A stretch of DNA of 64,000 bases, taken from the NCBI RefSeq assembly GCF_000247695.1, contig NW_004624743.1, positions 9,379,366-9,443,365 on the forward strand, written 5' to 3'. Source of the DNA: Heterocephalus glaber (lineage: Eukaryota > Chordata > Mammalia > Rodentia > Bathyergidae). Below, in pieces: positions 33,370-45,114 of the stretch (within the stretch, counting starts at the first letter, position 1; the number at the start of each line of letters is the position of its first letter). The notes beneath the pieces were generated by a model. That model had not been told where the DNA came from and did no database searches. It saw nothing but the letters and a program-made list of their open reading frames with translations. The position numbers and the translations under genes are program-made.

Positions 33370-35183
33370 AGTGTTACATTCAATGTAGTCATATGACTAA
33401 ATTTGGATCTACAAGATATGAATGGAGGGAATTTGTACAACTTCCAAGTCCTGGTCGCATAGATGGTATGCCATGAATTCTCTCTGAGAAAGTAACTTAT
33501 GCTAGTTATGAAATGATGATATTAGAGCAAACTTAAATAACAAAGCTTGGCCCTGACAGCCCTAGACCATACATTTATATACTGTTCCATGAGAGATAAA
33601 CTTCCATCGCTCAGCATACTGTACATTAGTCTCACTTCGCTTTAGCTACTTAGCCTGTACTGCAACTAACAAAAATAAAAAAGGACATCAGGGAGTTGCA
33701 TCTATTTGTTATGCTCTTGATTTGGGGTACAGTCATGTGCACCATTGGTCAATGATGAGTGGTATGCATGTCTGTGGAAATACTAGATAGCCCAGGGGTA
33801 TAGAAGGCTTGGTGAAGATTTGCACAGTACACTCTACAGAGTTCACACAGTGATGAAACTCCCTGAAGAGGCACTTGTCAGAATATACCCTCATCATCAA
33901 GCAACAGGTGGCTATGGATCTTTTACTTTGTTCAGTTCATTAGTAAAGCAAAGGAAAAGTAACTAATCCTCATTTTGTCAATGCTTTAAAACTAACTTTC
34001 GTATAAAACTTAGTTCATGGAGTCTGTTATAAAATGAGGAGGATATTGATGAGGATGTTTCAAAATTCTATGGTCTAAGCTCCTACACTTTACTATGACT
34101 TGAAGTGTGTTATAACTGAAACATTTTTTCATGGCATTATGCTGAAAGAAATACATCTTACTGTGATGCTCTTTGTGTAATTTTCCAAATAAGGAAACTT
34201 TTGATACATGCATTTCCCTTATCTAATAATTATTTCTTCACAGGATTTTAAACTCTTTATCTATCAGTTCTTTCCTTTATATCCTTAGGCACTCAAAGGT
34301 CTTTTGCAATTTATAAAATCCCTTCATTGGATTCTTCTGCACCTCTGATAAGGATTTATTTCATATGTCTTTTCTCTGCTCAAATTTCTTAAAAAGTGAT
34401 CTAGACCAACTTTTCCATGTCTACATTCTCATTCTGTCCTTCAATCCCAAAAAGCTGAGGCTGCTTCCTCCAAGTCTACTAAACTTTCACCTAAAAGATA
34501 ACTACTCTGATTTCCAAATCACCATGTTCCTAGACTATTATTTATATGTTCAACATTTATTGAGCCTCTCCCATGTATCATGAAATACATCGATTAATAT
34601 ACAAAGCATGGTGCTTGGTGATTCCCCACAGCTTTATAGTCTTAGATTGTTTTAAAGAATCTCTTTGACTTTCTCTTAATTTCCATGGAAACACATCCTT
34701 CTGCTTCTCATCCTACTGTTCTGCTTATTCTATTCTTTTCTGGGCTCTTCTTCATCTTCAATACTCCTTAGTACTTAGTAGGGATTTCCACCAATGCTCA
34801 ATACCAGGTCTTCTGTCCCTGTGCTCTCTCCTTCTGAAACAAAATTAGTTCTACAGCTTCAGTCATCATCTCTAATGGAATGATTTACATCAATCACTAG
34901 ACATCTTTGCCAAGATTGCTATCATTTTACCACATACCAAGTTTTCTACTATCAGTTATGTGTATCTTTTTTTCTCTCTTTCATTTCCTAGGTCCAATGA
35001 ATCAACTATTACTTTCAAGTCAGGCACCATTATTGGTGCTGTGGGAACTCAAAGGAACTCATAAGCCGTAATTCGACTGAAAATCTCAAAATCAATGTAG
35101 AGAAATAAAGAATTTTAAGTAGCAGAATGACCAAATTGATTGTATTATAATAGGAATCTTGCAGGAAGTTCTAACAATGAATC
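33370..35183. other. No gene seen; ancient repeat suspected at 34340-34900
   Basis: AT-rich. The pyrimidine-rich plus strand at 34340-34900 (CTTCTTCATCTTCAATACTCC, GGTCTTCTGTCCCTGTGC) resembles an old mammalian interspersed repeat whose family I cannot name. No exon is called. Confidence 0.35.
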
Positions 35184-35197
35184 AAGAAATCATGCAA

Positions 35198-35280
35198 TGG
35201 GCCAGGAATATAGCTCAGAGGTGCCACACCTGCCTGGCAAGCACAAGGTCCTGAGTTCAATCCCCAGTACCAGAAAAAAA
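35198..35280 (+). mobile_element. ID-type SINE with TSD
   Basis: GGGCCAGGAATATAGCTCAG head and CTGAGTTCAATCCCCAGTACC, then an A-rich tail. It is flanked by AAGAAATCATGCAA (35184-35197) and AAGAAATTATGCAA (35281-35294), a 14-bp duplication with one mismatch. Confidence 0.92.
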
Positions 35281-36140
35281 AAGAAATTATGCAAAGAAAG
35301 TTTTATGGAAGCATTTAACATTCAGTTATTCAGTTGGGCTTTAAGATTAGCCCAAGGATGAGGGTTATACATATGAACATTTTCAGGCTTTTTCCAAGAC
35401 ATCATTATAAGAAAAGGAAAGAAATGAAAAGGTATGAACCTGTAGAAAGAGCTTCTTTAGTCAATAACAAAGCCCAAGCAACACTGAAGGCATGGCCCAT
35501 CAACATCCCACCTACATGGCCAGGTAGCAGCAAGGAGCTTGGAAACCCATTGGTGTAGAAGAGATTTCAACAAAATGATGAGAAATGTTCAGGAGATAGG
35601 AATTATAACTGACGCAGACAAAAATCATGGACTAGAAAGCTTTCTCAGAAGAATGCAGTGAATAAAATAGATCTGTCCCTGGGAGGAGAATGAATATTTT
35701 TCTGTGGAAAAAAGTTGAATGAGCCTAAATAAAGATAACCACACTTTGACACACAGGACTTCACTAGCCTAAGCGTTAGCTTTCCAAATAATAACTGTAA
35801 AACTACATGAGTTACATCCCATGTACTGCAAATCAAAACACAGATTGCCCATTCAGTTTTTTTAAGATCTTCCTTTTAAGCAGGGACACAGTCATCAGAC
35901 TTGTGGAAAATGTTCCAGATGTGAGACAGAGAAGGATCAACCAGTGCATGCAACCCCAGAGACAGCAAAACATGCCAATATTTTTTTAAAAGATTTAATC
36001 ATTGAATTGCATCTAATAAGGTGCTATGAAAAACATAGATAGCAAGAAAAAGCCCTTTCAAATGAAAACCTACTGATGAAACAAAAATTTAAGCAATTGT
36101 TATAAAATATATAAATCTCTCAAATGATTAAACAAAAAAG

Positions 36141-36255
36141 CTAGGTGTAATGGTGCACACCTGTAATCCCAGCACAGGGAGCCAGAGGCAGGAAGATTAA
36201 AAACTGGGCCACACAGTGAGTGGCAAGACCCTGTCTCAAAAGAAAAAAAAAAGAA
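36141..36255 (+). mobile_element. B1 SINE
   Basis: GCTAGGTGTAATGGTGCACACC, TGTAATCCCAGCACAGGGAG and GCAAGACCCTGTCTC, followed by an A-rich tail interrupted by G. No dID part follows, unlike the other 7SL-derived copies. Confidence 0.88.
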
Positions 36256-36259
36256 ACAA

Positions 36260-37610
36260 AAAAAGAAAAAAGACAAAGACTGAAAAAAACATAAGGCTTT
36301 GATCCAGGAGACTCAGTGTTTGACAACAGAACAGAACAAAGGGAGAAAAGGAAATTATCAAAGAAAACAAAATTTCCAAAGCTTATGAGATTGGTCTCCA
36401 GTTTCCAACATCCCCTTAAAAGAAGAGAAATATTAAGTGAGAGCAAACAGCCATATTAGGGGAAGTTCTAGTGACTTCAAAACATTAGGAAAAAAGGAAG
36501 ACTATAAAATTTTCCGTATGAAGTAACCAGTTCTCTTACACAGAAATTTGACATTTCTTATACTTATCAACAATACTACACATAAAAAGTGTAAAAAAAT
36601 GAAGCAAAGCATCAAATTTCTGAGGCAAAGTAGTTTTCAACATGGATTTTTGTAGAGTTTAGTCAAACTACAAATAAGAACATTTGCCAATAAGCATAGG
36701 AACACAAACATGAATACGGAGTAATGAAATCACCAGGAGCACATAGTTTTAAAACTTGAAAAATGACCTGATTTGGTAAAGAGTTTGAAAAGTACATACA
36801 CTGTTATTAGAAGAAAGCTACCACAGAAAGAGAAGACAGACATTCAAAACAAATCTGCGACAATAAAATGAGAATGATTCATTGCAGAGATTGAGAAAGA
36901 ACAATACTCACATAGTCTTAATAACAAAAACTAATTTGACAAATGATAATTTCACTGTGCAGACAGGGTAGATACAGGAAATGAGTGTTAGAAGCTTGTA
37001 TCTTTATATTCGAGGGAGGAAGTAAATGATTTCTAAAACTAATCAATCTCAAAATAGCTGCACAGATAAATGCTTTTTATGAGTTAGAGGTTCCTCTGAG
37101 AAGCAGGACTGAAGAGTCTGGGAGCAGAAGGAAGTTAAATTTTCAATCTGAGCCTTTCTGTACTTTCTTTTTCTACCAAATGACTATGCTTTTACATTTT
37201 AATATTGCTAATGAAGAGAGCCCAGGAGGATGGCTAGGACTTGGCAAGGCTGTGAGAACACACATCAGAATAATCAAGGAGAACTGAAAAGGCAAAAGCA
37301 CCGTGTTGGACCCAGGCACATTGAAAACGCAGGCTGATGGCAGCAGGATGTGCAGAAAGCACGGCTTGGAAGGAAGAGCGGCACCAGGGTGGAGCTCAGC
37401 AGTCGCAGGGGAGCTTGGGAAAGCCAGGATCTACTAACATCTGATTGGTTAGAGCGGGCACAATGCCAGGGAGGAAAAGACAACTTTCAGTATCTCCCCT
37501 TCTAGCATGTCTGGTCCTGCCTATCTGCTGAGCTCACTTTTCTCTCGCTTCTGAGCTGGTGCCATAGTAAGTTTACAGGAGTATTCAGGGCTCTCTACCA
37601 TCGCCACCCA
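36260..37610. other. No gene seen
   Basis: AT-rich unassigned sequence with no recognisable repeat or exon. Confidence 0.4.
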
Positions 37611-37614
37611 TGGT

Positions 37615-37835
37615 TGTTAACACCCGCTTCTCATCAGCCTCACCTGGGGATACTTTTTCTAAAAATATGACCCTGGGTAATATCACAAGCCAGACTCTTA
37701 AGTAACCGTTCTCAAAATGCAGCCCTCGGGCCAACAGCAGCTGTGTCACCTGAATGGCAACTTGCTAGAAAATAACTTTTTGTGGCCCACTCCGTAATCC
37801 TGCATCAGCTATGCCTTCCAGAAGGTTCTGTCACT
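37615..37835 (+). mobile_element. Two adjoining MER5A-like fragments
   Basis: CTCATCAGCCTCACCTGGGG and GACCCTGGGTAATATCAC form one piece. AACCGTTCTCAAAATGCAGCC, GTCACCTGAATGGCAACTTGC and GTGGCCCACTCCGTAATCC form a second. The order suggests two insertions or a rearranged copy. Confidence 0.5.
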
Positions 37836-37884
37836 GGCTAAACACTGATAGCTGCTGTACAGATACCAGTTCTTACGGATGTTT

Positions 37885-38050
37885 TGGAGTTGGGAAGCTA
37901 ATTATATGACTTTAGGCAAGTTAGTCACTAGAAGTCACTAGATTCCTCATGTAAAAAGAACTAGAGATAATAATGTCTACCTCACAGTTTTATGGAAAGG
38001 ATTAATTTGAATAATGAGTTTGGTACATATAAGCTCAATGTATTATTTTA
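37885..38050 (+). mobile_element. MIR SINE
   Basis: ATATGACTTTAGGCAAGTTAG, TTCCTCATGTAAAAAGAACTAG, GATAATAATGTCTACCTCAC and AAAGGATTAATTTGAATAATG follow the MIR core and 3' order. Confidence 0.75.
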
Positions 38051-38261
38051 AAATGTTATTATTTTAACACTTCACAGATATTTTAAACTCTTTGGTCCAG
38101 ACAAGCCAATCTACTTACCATTTCGTATATTGGTGTCTGTATTGTGTTACTGATCAATTAAATGGTTCTTCCCTCAAGAAACTCACAATAAAGGAAAACT
38201 ACACAGATGAACCACTAAACCTTACTAAATGTCGATAGTCACATTTTAAATAAAGTGCTTG

Positions 38262-38600
38262 TAATGGTGATGATGGATTGTCAATGTGATTGGCTTAGGA
38301 TCCACCTGGAAGATTAGGAAAGGACACTTCTGGGTGTATCATGGAAGCGTGACCTTAAGGTCCCTCCTCCCTTCCTCTCTGGCACTGTTCCCTGCTCTAC
38401 TTACTTCCTGGCCACCATGAATTCAGTAGCTTTGATCCACCACCATCTTCCACCATGAAGACTAACCTTGGGACTAACCTGGTTACTTGGGACTAACAAA
38501 CCATGGGGCGAATCCTTTGAAACCATAAGCCAAATAAACCATTTCCTTCTTTCAGTTGTGGGTGTCATGTGTTTGGCCCGCCAATGGGAAAACTGGCAGA
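38262..38600 (+). mobile_element. MaLR-family LTR
   Basis: GATGGATTGTCAATGTGATTGGC and GATCCACCTGGAAGATTAGG occur early, then CATAAGCCAAATAAACC (polyadenylation signal) and TTGTGGGTGTCATGTGTTTGG at the 3' part. It parallels the LTR at 21318 in its 3' third. Confidence 0.7.
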
Positions 38601-39579
38601 TATAGTGCTATTGTAGTGAAGAAAAAAAAGTTCAAAATATATCTCCTTAAAAAGGCTCGAGAAAAAGTTAGTGGAAATGCAATCAAAAGAAAGAATATCA
38701 GCAGAGAGAATGAGGAAAGGAGAGCAGCAGACAGCCATGAGAATACGTGACAAGTTTGACATAGCCTCCCAGGGGAAGTAGTTACCTATTATTCACCTAT
38801 CACCTATTAGTACTTTCAGTATTCTGCAGTGACATGCACTTCCTCTTCTTACTATCTCCTCCAGGGTCTGATTTAAAGCTATCCTTTGTCTCCTTCATGA
38901 GCAGCATATGCCATCTTTTGAGGAAGAACATGGAGTTTGTTAAATGGAATACTGGGGAGCATGCCTTGACCTTCAGGGGGACTTCACAGCACTCTGGCCT
39001 TAAGCCCTTTTTCTCTCAATATCTCACCTGGCTTCTTTCCCCTAACCACAGTTAGGCCTTCACTCATTAAACCGATCCACCATTGTTTTCTATATTAAGA
39101 ATGCTTCTCCTCATCTCTCTCTCTCAAAAATCTTATTTTACTTTTTAGTCAAAATTCAAATGATAACTAATTCTTTTTTAAAATCATCAGGCTTTTCCAA
39201 TCTAAAATAAAGTGTTTCTAACTAATCTCAGAACATTCTGATTTTTCATTACTGTTGTTAACATGGCTGTGCTTTAGAAGAGTTATTACTACTATATTAG
39301 TGTATTTCCCACTATTATTTATAGAACTCAGAAGGGCCGAAACCTGGTCTTGTTCACCATTCATGTGTCTCTCCCATGCCTTCCCCATAAATGCCCACTC
39401 TTCTTGTTAGCTGAATTAAACTGAGTTCAACTGACATCTCTTGCTCAGAAATCCCCAGTTATACTCCAATGTCTATACCATCCAGTCGAACATCGGGAAC
39501 TTGATGTTTTTTGTGTCTGTGTGGTGTGCATTTGACTTTATTTCCTACTTGACTCCAACACAGATGCACCAATACCACT
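38601..39579. other. No gene seen
   Basis: Unassigned sequence; a possible L2-like 3' remnant lies at about 39320-39430 (GAAGGGCCGAAACCTGGTC). No exon is called. Confidence 0.35.
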
Positions 39580-39765
39580 TTCATCAATCATTCTAGCATC
39601 TCAGGCACCTTGAAATTCCCTGGAGGACTTTAAAGAAATACCATGACCCAAGCCCCGGCAGCAAAGACTGTAACTGGGCAAGTGAGCTTAGGCTTCTATG
39701 AGTGCACTCTCCATGATGCTAATGGTTAACTATGGCTGGGAAATGCTGAGCTAATGTATTTACTT
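39580..39765 (+). mobile_element. MER5A-like hAT fragment
   Basis: CATCTCAGGCACCTTGAAATTCC, ATACCATGACCCAAGCCCC and CATGATGCTAATGGTTAAC resemble the MER5A body and end. Confidence 0.4.
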
Positions 39766-39829
39766 CATGCTTTCCTAATAGTAATTTATTCACCTTAAAA
39801 ATATCTTTATGCTCTTCTGCATGGCTATT

Positions 39830-40015
39830 TTGGTAACTTTCATGCACTTCTTGGTCTGAACAGGATTCAGCTCCTTCTCTCCTCCTTCAGGAAGCCTTTC
39901 CTCATTATCCCTGTTTAATCTTCTCTAGTCTTGCATTCTATTGACATTATTTCACAATTTCATATCTCAGTGCTTAACCTTTCGTTGAGCGTGCATACAG
40001 GGTAGGAAGTCTGAT
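39830..40015 (+). mobile_element. L2 LINE fragment
   Basis: TCCTTCAGGAAGCCTTTCCTC, ATTATCCCTGTTTAATC and GACATTATTTCACAATTTCATA follow the L2 3' region (…CAGTGAGGCCTTCCCTGACC…). Confidence 0.5.
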
Positions 40016-40144
40016 GAACTAAATATGTCACACATTCAATTATCTCTTTGATTTAATCACATTTTCATATGAACACTTCCTATCAAATAAAATAAAACTG
40101 ATAAAAACGAATGCATAAATATTTACTGATTATATTGCTCTAAA

Positions 40145-40330
40145 GAGCTCACACCTTGGAGTCATCCATACCTGGATTTGAATCCAGTTGTGTGACCTTG
40201 GGCAAGTTACATCTCAATTTTCTGATAAGTAGTAAGTCAGTAATAGCAGACCCTGCCTCATTTAATTATTGTGATGATTAAACAAGATGAGGTATATAAA
40301 ATGCTCAAGAAATCTGACATATTAAGCAAT
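40145..40330 (+). mobile_element. MIR SINE
   Basis: GGATTTGAATCCAGTTGTGTG, ACCTTGGGCAAGTTACATCTC and GCAGACCCTGCCTCATTTAATT, then ATGATTAAACAAGATGAGG. Well ordered along the MIR consensus. Confidence 0.8.
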
Positions 40331-40339
40331 TAACTTACA

Positions 40340-41800
40340 AGCATAATTATTTATTATTTGAGTGTTTTACATGTAACTCCTTTTAAACCAATACTTTTTG
40401 TTTGTTTCTTACCTTTTTTTATTCATGCATGTGGCTTACATAGATTCGTGAGTGTCATTTTGCCAGATGGGTACCTGCTCATAACATACTTTAAGCATTT
40501 CCGCCTCCCCATTTTTCTCCTTATCCCACTCTTACCCCTCACGTCACATGGCGGAGTTCAATTCCTGTATGTTTTTGTATCTACCTTTTAAATGTTTTCT
40601 TCAGAAATAAAGATAAGTAACCATTTATTCCTTACTGCAGTATCTAACAGAATGATTTCATTATACCAACACTTCACTATGTTATTATGATGTTAGAATG
40701 TTCATTACACAAGATGCTCTATGTAGTTCCAATGCTTATGGATGTATCATTGCATTACGTGCAGTTGCCTACAATTTACAGATTTTAATTTAGTTACTAA
40801 ATAGTACGAAATTCTGATTAAGAATTCACCAGAGGGGAAAAACAGAATTGAAAGGGAGAGAAATCTGTATCATGGGCCATTTAGCTGAATTAAACCCAGC
40901 TTCCATGAGATAGTACAGAGAGTGATTAGATACTACAGCTCCGGTTACTACAAAAGTCAAGTTGATTACCAGTCTACAACATTTCCACAATCACCACCCA
41001 AGACTTCCAAGCATCTCAGTAATGAAACTCTACAGGGAGAAAACCTGAGTGCTTTTCCTCCACCTTAGCTAGCTAATATATACTGAAGTTGCCCTTGAAA
41101 TGATTCCACTGACAGCTATAGGTTAAAGGAAGAAGGGAGGAAGGAAGTGAGAGGGAGAGAAAGATCATAGATTGCAAATTGTATGACTGTAAAAAAATCA
41201 GTGAAAATTCATTATAAAATAATGCAGAAAAATATTTGTTTCCTTTCTCTGAACCTACTCTTCATAATATTTTATTGTTTTGCTATTTAAAAAGTGTTCA
41301 GAGTTTCGCACAACAGAAGCACTTCACTGTTTTATTAAAGATTATTTTAAAATGTTCACTGAGCAATTTATAGAAAAATCTATCTTCTCTGTGGCTCATG
41401 TGATACAGCCCTGATTGTTACAGGCTCAGTAAACGGTTATTGCTTCATTTTATTGAATAGTTGCAACTATGAAAACAAAAATGTAACAGCTTCATGTTCT
41501 CATTCATCCTTCGCACTACTCCCAGCCTTCTCTCTCATTACTTTCTAGAACTTTATTCTTCCTCGTTCCTTTACCCAATGTCTTTCCATTTATTTTGTTA
41601 CCAGAATTACATTCACATTCTTGAAGCAGTATTTTCAGATCAAAGCACAAGTATTCATCCTGCAGTGTATAGGTTTATGCTGTGTTTAGCAACTAAAAAA
41701 AAAGTCTCTCTAAGAGTTTTGGATTCCCACTGTTCATTTGTACATGTTTGGTCAACTAATGAAACCTGAGATGCAAAAGTCATAAAAGGCACACAAACTG
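40340..41800. other. No gene seen
   Basis: AT-rich unassigned sequence. If the minus-strand gene candidate at 41943-43278 is real, this is the region downstream of its 3' end. Confidence 0.4.
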
Positions 41801-41802
41801 CA

Positions 41803-41808
41803 TTTATT
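41803..41808 (-). terminator. Candidate polyadenylation signal AATAAA
   Basis: AATAAA on the minus strand, about 135 nt downstream of the stop codon of the putative terminal exon (41943-42133). A GT-rich CAGTTTGTGTG follows within 15 nt. This arrangement fits a 3' end, but AATAAA is common in AT-rich DNA. Confidence 0.3.
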
Positions 41809-41942
41809 TTTTCATCAAAGCACACACTGAGGTGGTAAACGTAGCACCTAAGGAGTGGCTTTTAATTTCAAGAACCTAATTTTTGAATATAGAAATCATA
41901 AAAATTTTACTCTTCTAAGTTTTTCCATTTGGCTTAGGAAAT

Positions 41943-42133
41943 TTAAGTCAAATACAGAAGCAGTAGCATCTGCTGTTCTTGCCTAGTAATTAGTATGGGC
42001 ATCAGGATCACAGAGGCCAGCACAAGGAAAGCACTTGGTCCTGCCGACACGGGGATTATGAAAACACTCGAGACACGAGCTATGCTGTTGTGAAGAGTTA
42101 AGTGCTGGGTCCTCTGTGAATCCATTTGTTTGT
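41943..42133 (-). CDS. Candidate terminal exon, unrecognised membrane protein (exon C)
   Basis: The minus strand shows a pyrimidine-rich acceptor (GTTTTCTTGTTTGTCAG) before 42133. An open frame of 62 codons follows, ending in a stop at 41945-41943. One base from the preceding exon completes the first codon (G|AC, Asp). The middle holds a hydrophobic run beginning VFIIPVSAGPS and continuing for about 26 residues, long enough for a membrane span. No internal GT donor is convincing, so it is read as the last exon, with AATAAA about 135 nt further on. I do not recognise the protein. Chance cannot be excluded from one sequence. Confidence 0.3.
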
Positions 42134-42544
42134 CTGACAAACAAGAAAACATTTCAAAGGTTATCTGTGCCTAGAAGCTTATACCAGGAAAAGAGAACTT
42201 CATTCTTTAAAATGTGAGAGTGGAACACTGGGGTGATAATAATATGTATTACAAATTAAGTGCAGAAATTAGGAAAAGAAAAGTGAAGGAGAAAACATGA
42301 TTATTTTCTATTTGTTCAAACTATTGTTGCTTGTTCCTCCAAAGGCCAAATTATTGAACTACTGGGAAGTCACTGGAATGATTTTCCAGTCTTGTGAATT
42401 GACACAACAAAATAGAAGATCCTCCTTACTTAAAAACTGATTTTAGCAGGAAAAATAATCTCATGAGGCCATCGGTATTTGGTGACAGTGTTTTGATCTT
42501 GGAAAAGGAATATGTAAGTTAGAATTGTACAGGGGCCCTCTCAC

Positions 42545-42745
42545 CGCAGAGTGACCACTTAATTCTTACTGGAATCAACATTAGTGCTGGAATAGCAACA
42601 CCTACTGGTACACATATGAAGTAAAGTTGAAACCAATATGGCCAGAAATTGATCTCTCCCATCTTAATGAGGAAAATGACAACATGGTTTTCAGAAGCAC
42701 AAAAACCACTACATCCAAATGGGAGAATGGGAAGGAAAACTATCA
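42545..42745 (-). CDS. Candidate internal exon, unrecognised membrane protein (exon B)
   Basis: The acceptor TTCCTTTTGTTCCACAG precedes 42745 and the donor TGCG|GTGAGA follows 42545. The 201-nt segment is open in a single frame: 2 nt + 66 codons + 1 nt, that is phase 1 in and phase 1 out. Both junctions match the neighbouring candidate exons (G|TG = Val on the 5' side, G|AC = Asp on the 3' side). The translation is hydrophobic, with a likely membrane span starting WFQLYFICVPVGVAIP, followed by basic RIKW. An alternative upstream donor (CCA|GTAAGA) would break the phase with exon C. No family is recognised. Confidence 0.3.
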
Positions 42746-43116
42746 CTGTGGAACAAAAGGAACTCTTTGTGTTTAGAATGTCTCCAAGGCGAGTATTACA
42801 CTTCCCTATAAACTGAAGTTGTCATTCAGCTGGCTCCTAAAAATCATCCTATAGTTCATAAAGTGACTTTTTCTTCTTCTTCCTCCTCCTCTTCTTCTTT
42901 ATTTTTAAAGGGAGTTACATAATTACAGGAAACCATTCAGAAAAGTACTGAATAGACTGAGATAAACTAAGAGGCATCGCGTTTATTTTTACCACAGATA
43001 GAAGTCTAGTCACCAAACAATGAATAATACAGTATGTAATGTCATAGTCTGCCAGCTCCACCAATGTCTAAACAACATCTTAACTTAAAGAGACACTCAA
43101 GAACAGTAAGTACCAA

Positions 43117-43133
43117 AAAAAAAAAAAAAAAGA
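43117..43133 (+). repeat. Poly(A) tract
   Basis: A 17-18 A run after GTAAGTACC. It may be the tail of a very short SINE remnant (the ID end is also TACC-A(n)), lying in the putative intron between exons A and B. Confidence 0.7.
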
Positions 43134-43159
43134 GCTGCTGCAGAGATTATAATACATAC

Positions 43160-43278
43160 CGCAAGGAAAGTACATCCACATCACTACAAACCCTGAGGTT
43201 CCGCAGAATTTGGCCTTGTCAACGTTTAGAAAAGCCACAGCTCCTGCTTGATTAAATTCATCTGTTCTATAATAATTC
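43160..43278 (-). CDS. Candidate internal exon, unrecognised membrane protein (exon A)
   Basis: The acceptor GGTTTTTTCAAG precedes 43278 and a strong donor CTTGCG|GTATGT follows 43160. The 119-nt segment is open (1 nt + 39 codons + 1 nt) and ends in phase 1, as needed by exon B. The first two thirds are polar (RTDEFNQAG) and the end is hydrophobic (FVVMWMYFPC), running into the hydrophobic start of exon B. The preceding exon would have to end in phase 2; I could not find it. Unrecognised, modest confidence. Confidence 0.27.
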
Positions 43279-43710
43279 CTTGAAAAAACCCAGCCCCATG
43301 CAAGTATACAAGAAGCAATGAGCTGCCAGTTCATCAGGTAGGAAGCTCAGCTGTTGATTGGCCACCACTCTGCTTTCTATGCAGGAGGCTTGATGTCTTC
43401 CCTGAAGGAACCCAGGAGGTAGAAAATGTGAACTCTGTCCTATCTGTGGGAAGCTGAGACCTGAGGGCAAGCCCAGAGGATCTGACCAGGCCACATCTGA
43501 TCTGTCTCCGAAGCCGTGAAGTAAAAATATGCTCCCTCCTAAATGAGGTAGTAATTTTTACTTGCAGTCTAAGAGGATTATATAAACTGAGCATCTGCTA
43601 TTCTGTGTCAGTGCAGTTCTCCCTTTCAGTTAAATTAGACTCCATAGCAGTTTACCTTCTTTAGTTAATGATGTAGACACGTTCACAATCCCTGTGACAA
43701 ATTTGTAAGT

Positions 43711-43810
43711 GTCCCATTTGGTTTAAAGCTTCTGAGATTGAGGGACTCCTAGGGAACATTCGGAATTTCGTGTCTCTAAGACATACAAATATGTGGGTTT
43801 TGCACAAGAG
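43711..43810 (+). repeat. Diverged repeat, copy 1
   Basis: CCCATTTGGTTTAAAGCTTC, GAGATTGAGGGACTCC, GGAATTTCGTGTCTCTAAG and ACATACAAATATGTGGG align in order with the segment at 44675-44787. It is possibly part of an old LTR whose family I cannot name. Confidence 0.6.
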
Positions 43811-44674
43811 TGGGCTAAGTTGAGACTTTTATCACCTGCTGCCTGGATTCCTGGCACCAACTCTTCACTGCTTCCTTGGGTACTAATTTGTTCCCCTTTT
43901 CTGGACATTATTGCCAGATTTAACTTTCTACAATACTTTTTGCAGAGTTGTGTGCCTTCTCAGAAACCCTATTGCTCACGTTCGTTTCAAACCCAGTAGC
44001 TTAGTATTTGGTTTTTGTTTTCCAGAAGGAGGTCCCAGCTACCTTTACAACAGCGATTCTCCCTCCCCGCTTAACAGAAACCTTCCAGCGTGCTGTGCCG
44101 ATCAATCAGGTAAACACACCTGTGTCTGTCAAGTGCACGTCCATTTCTACTGCCTCCAGGATGCAGGTAGCCAGGTCTAACCCCTCCTTGCCTTCTAGCA
44201 ATGCTGTGTCCTCCCTTTCCCTTAAATCTTCCAGCACTCACTACATAGACCTCCATGTCAGCCCACATTAGGAATTCCTGATTTCCTTACTAGATTTAAC
44301 TTTTCATGTGCACACATATTCCTTCTCCCTGACACAGCACCAGCCCTCTATGGGGTAGGAATGGAATTTTTTACTGTTGTGTAGCCTTCTCTATAAATCC
44401 AAACAAGGTAAGTCTAGGAGGAGAGCAAAGGAGGAAAGCAAAAGTTTCAAAAATGACTAGAATCACATTCCAGGAAAGGCACGAGGTTCATCTAGAATGA
44501 AAAATGACTCAAGTTGGTGAGCACTTTCATGGGCATTTTCTGATTGAGCAAAGTGTTAGTATTTCAAAGTAGAGTGAGGAAACTGGGCAAAGCACAGTCT
44601 CCATGGGAGGAAAAGTAGAAAGGGCACTGCAACTGGAAGACAGGGGACCGATCACACCTTGTGGTCCCATTAAG
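43811..44674. other. Interval between the two repeat copies
   Basis: About 860 bp with no recognised repeat. A plus-strand frame at 44008-44271 (87 codons, Ser/Thr-rich) is unsupported. It might be internal sequence of an old retroelement bounded by the two copies, but only about 100 bp of each copy can be aligned. Confidence 0.3.
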
Positions 44675-44787
44675 GGTCCCCTTTGGTTTAAAGCCAGGCT
44701 CTGAGAGTGGCTGAGTCCAGGGCAATATCAGGGAATTTCGCATTTCCAAGACATAAGGATATGACAATTCTGCATGCACAGAGCTGG
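44675..44787 (+). repeat. Diverged repeat, copy 2
   Basis: CCCCTTTGGTTTAAAGCCAG, GAGAGTGGCTGAGTCCAGGG, GGAATTTCGCATTTCCAAG and ACATAAGGATATGACAATTC correspond to copy 1 at 43711. Same orientation, roughly 960 bp apart. Confidence 0.6.
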
Positions 44788-44823
44788 AATAGATCTGCAC
44801 CTCATTTAAGAAAGATCCATCTT

Positions 44824-44928
44824 GGGCCGGGGATTTAGCTCAGTGCTTCCACTGCCACCTCGCAAGCGAAAGATTCTCAGTTCAATACCCCATATCAAAA
44901 TAAAACAAAAAAACAAAAATAAAACATA
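44824..44928 (+). mobile_element. ID-type SINE with TSD
   Basis: GGGCCGGGGATTTAGCTCAG head, CAGTTCAATACCCCATATC end and an A-rich tail with AC interruptions. It is flanked by AAGATCCATCTT at 44812-44823 and 44932-44943. Confidence 0.93.
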
Positions 44929-45114
44929 AGGAAGATCCATCTTATTCAAGAAGAATCCACCTCCTGAGAGACAGGTGGCATATTTTATGTTGCTTGAGGT
45001 CACTATATTTTTTGTTTTTTATTGTGCAAAACAGAGACCATAAAAATGATTACAAATTTGAACAGTGGCTTCCTTGTAATTCAGACCTCCTTGCTTTTTC
45101 CTTATGTGATATTC

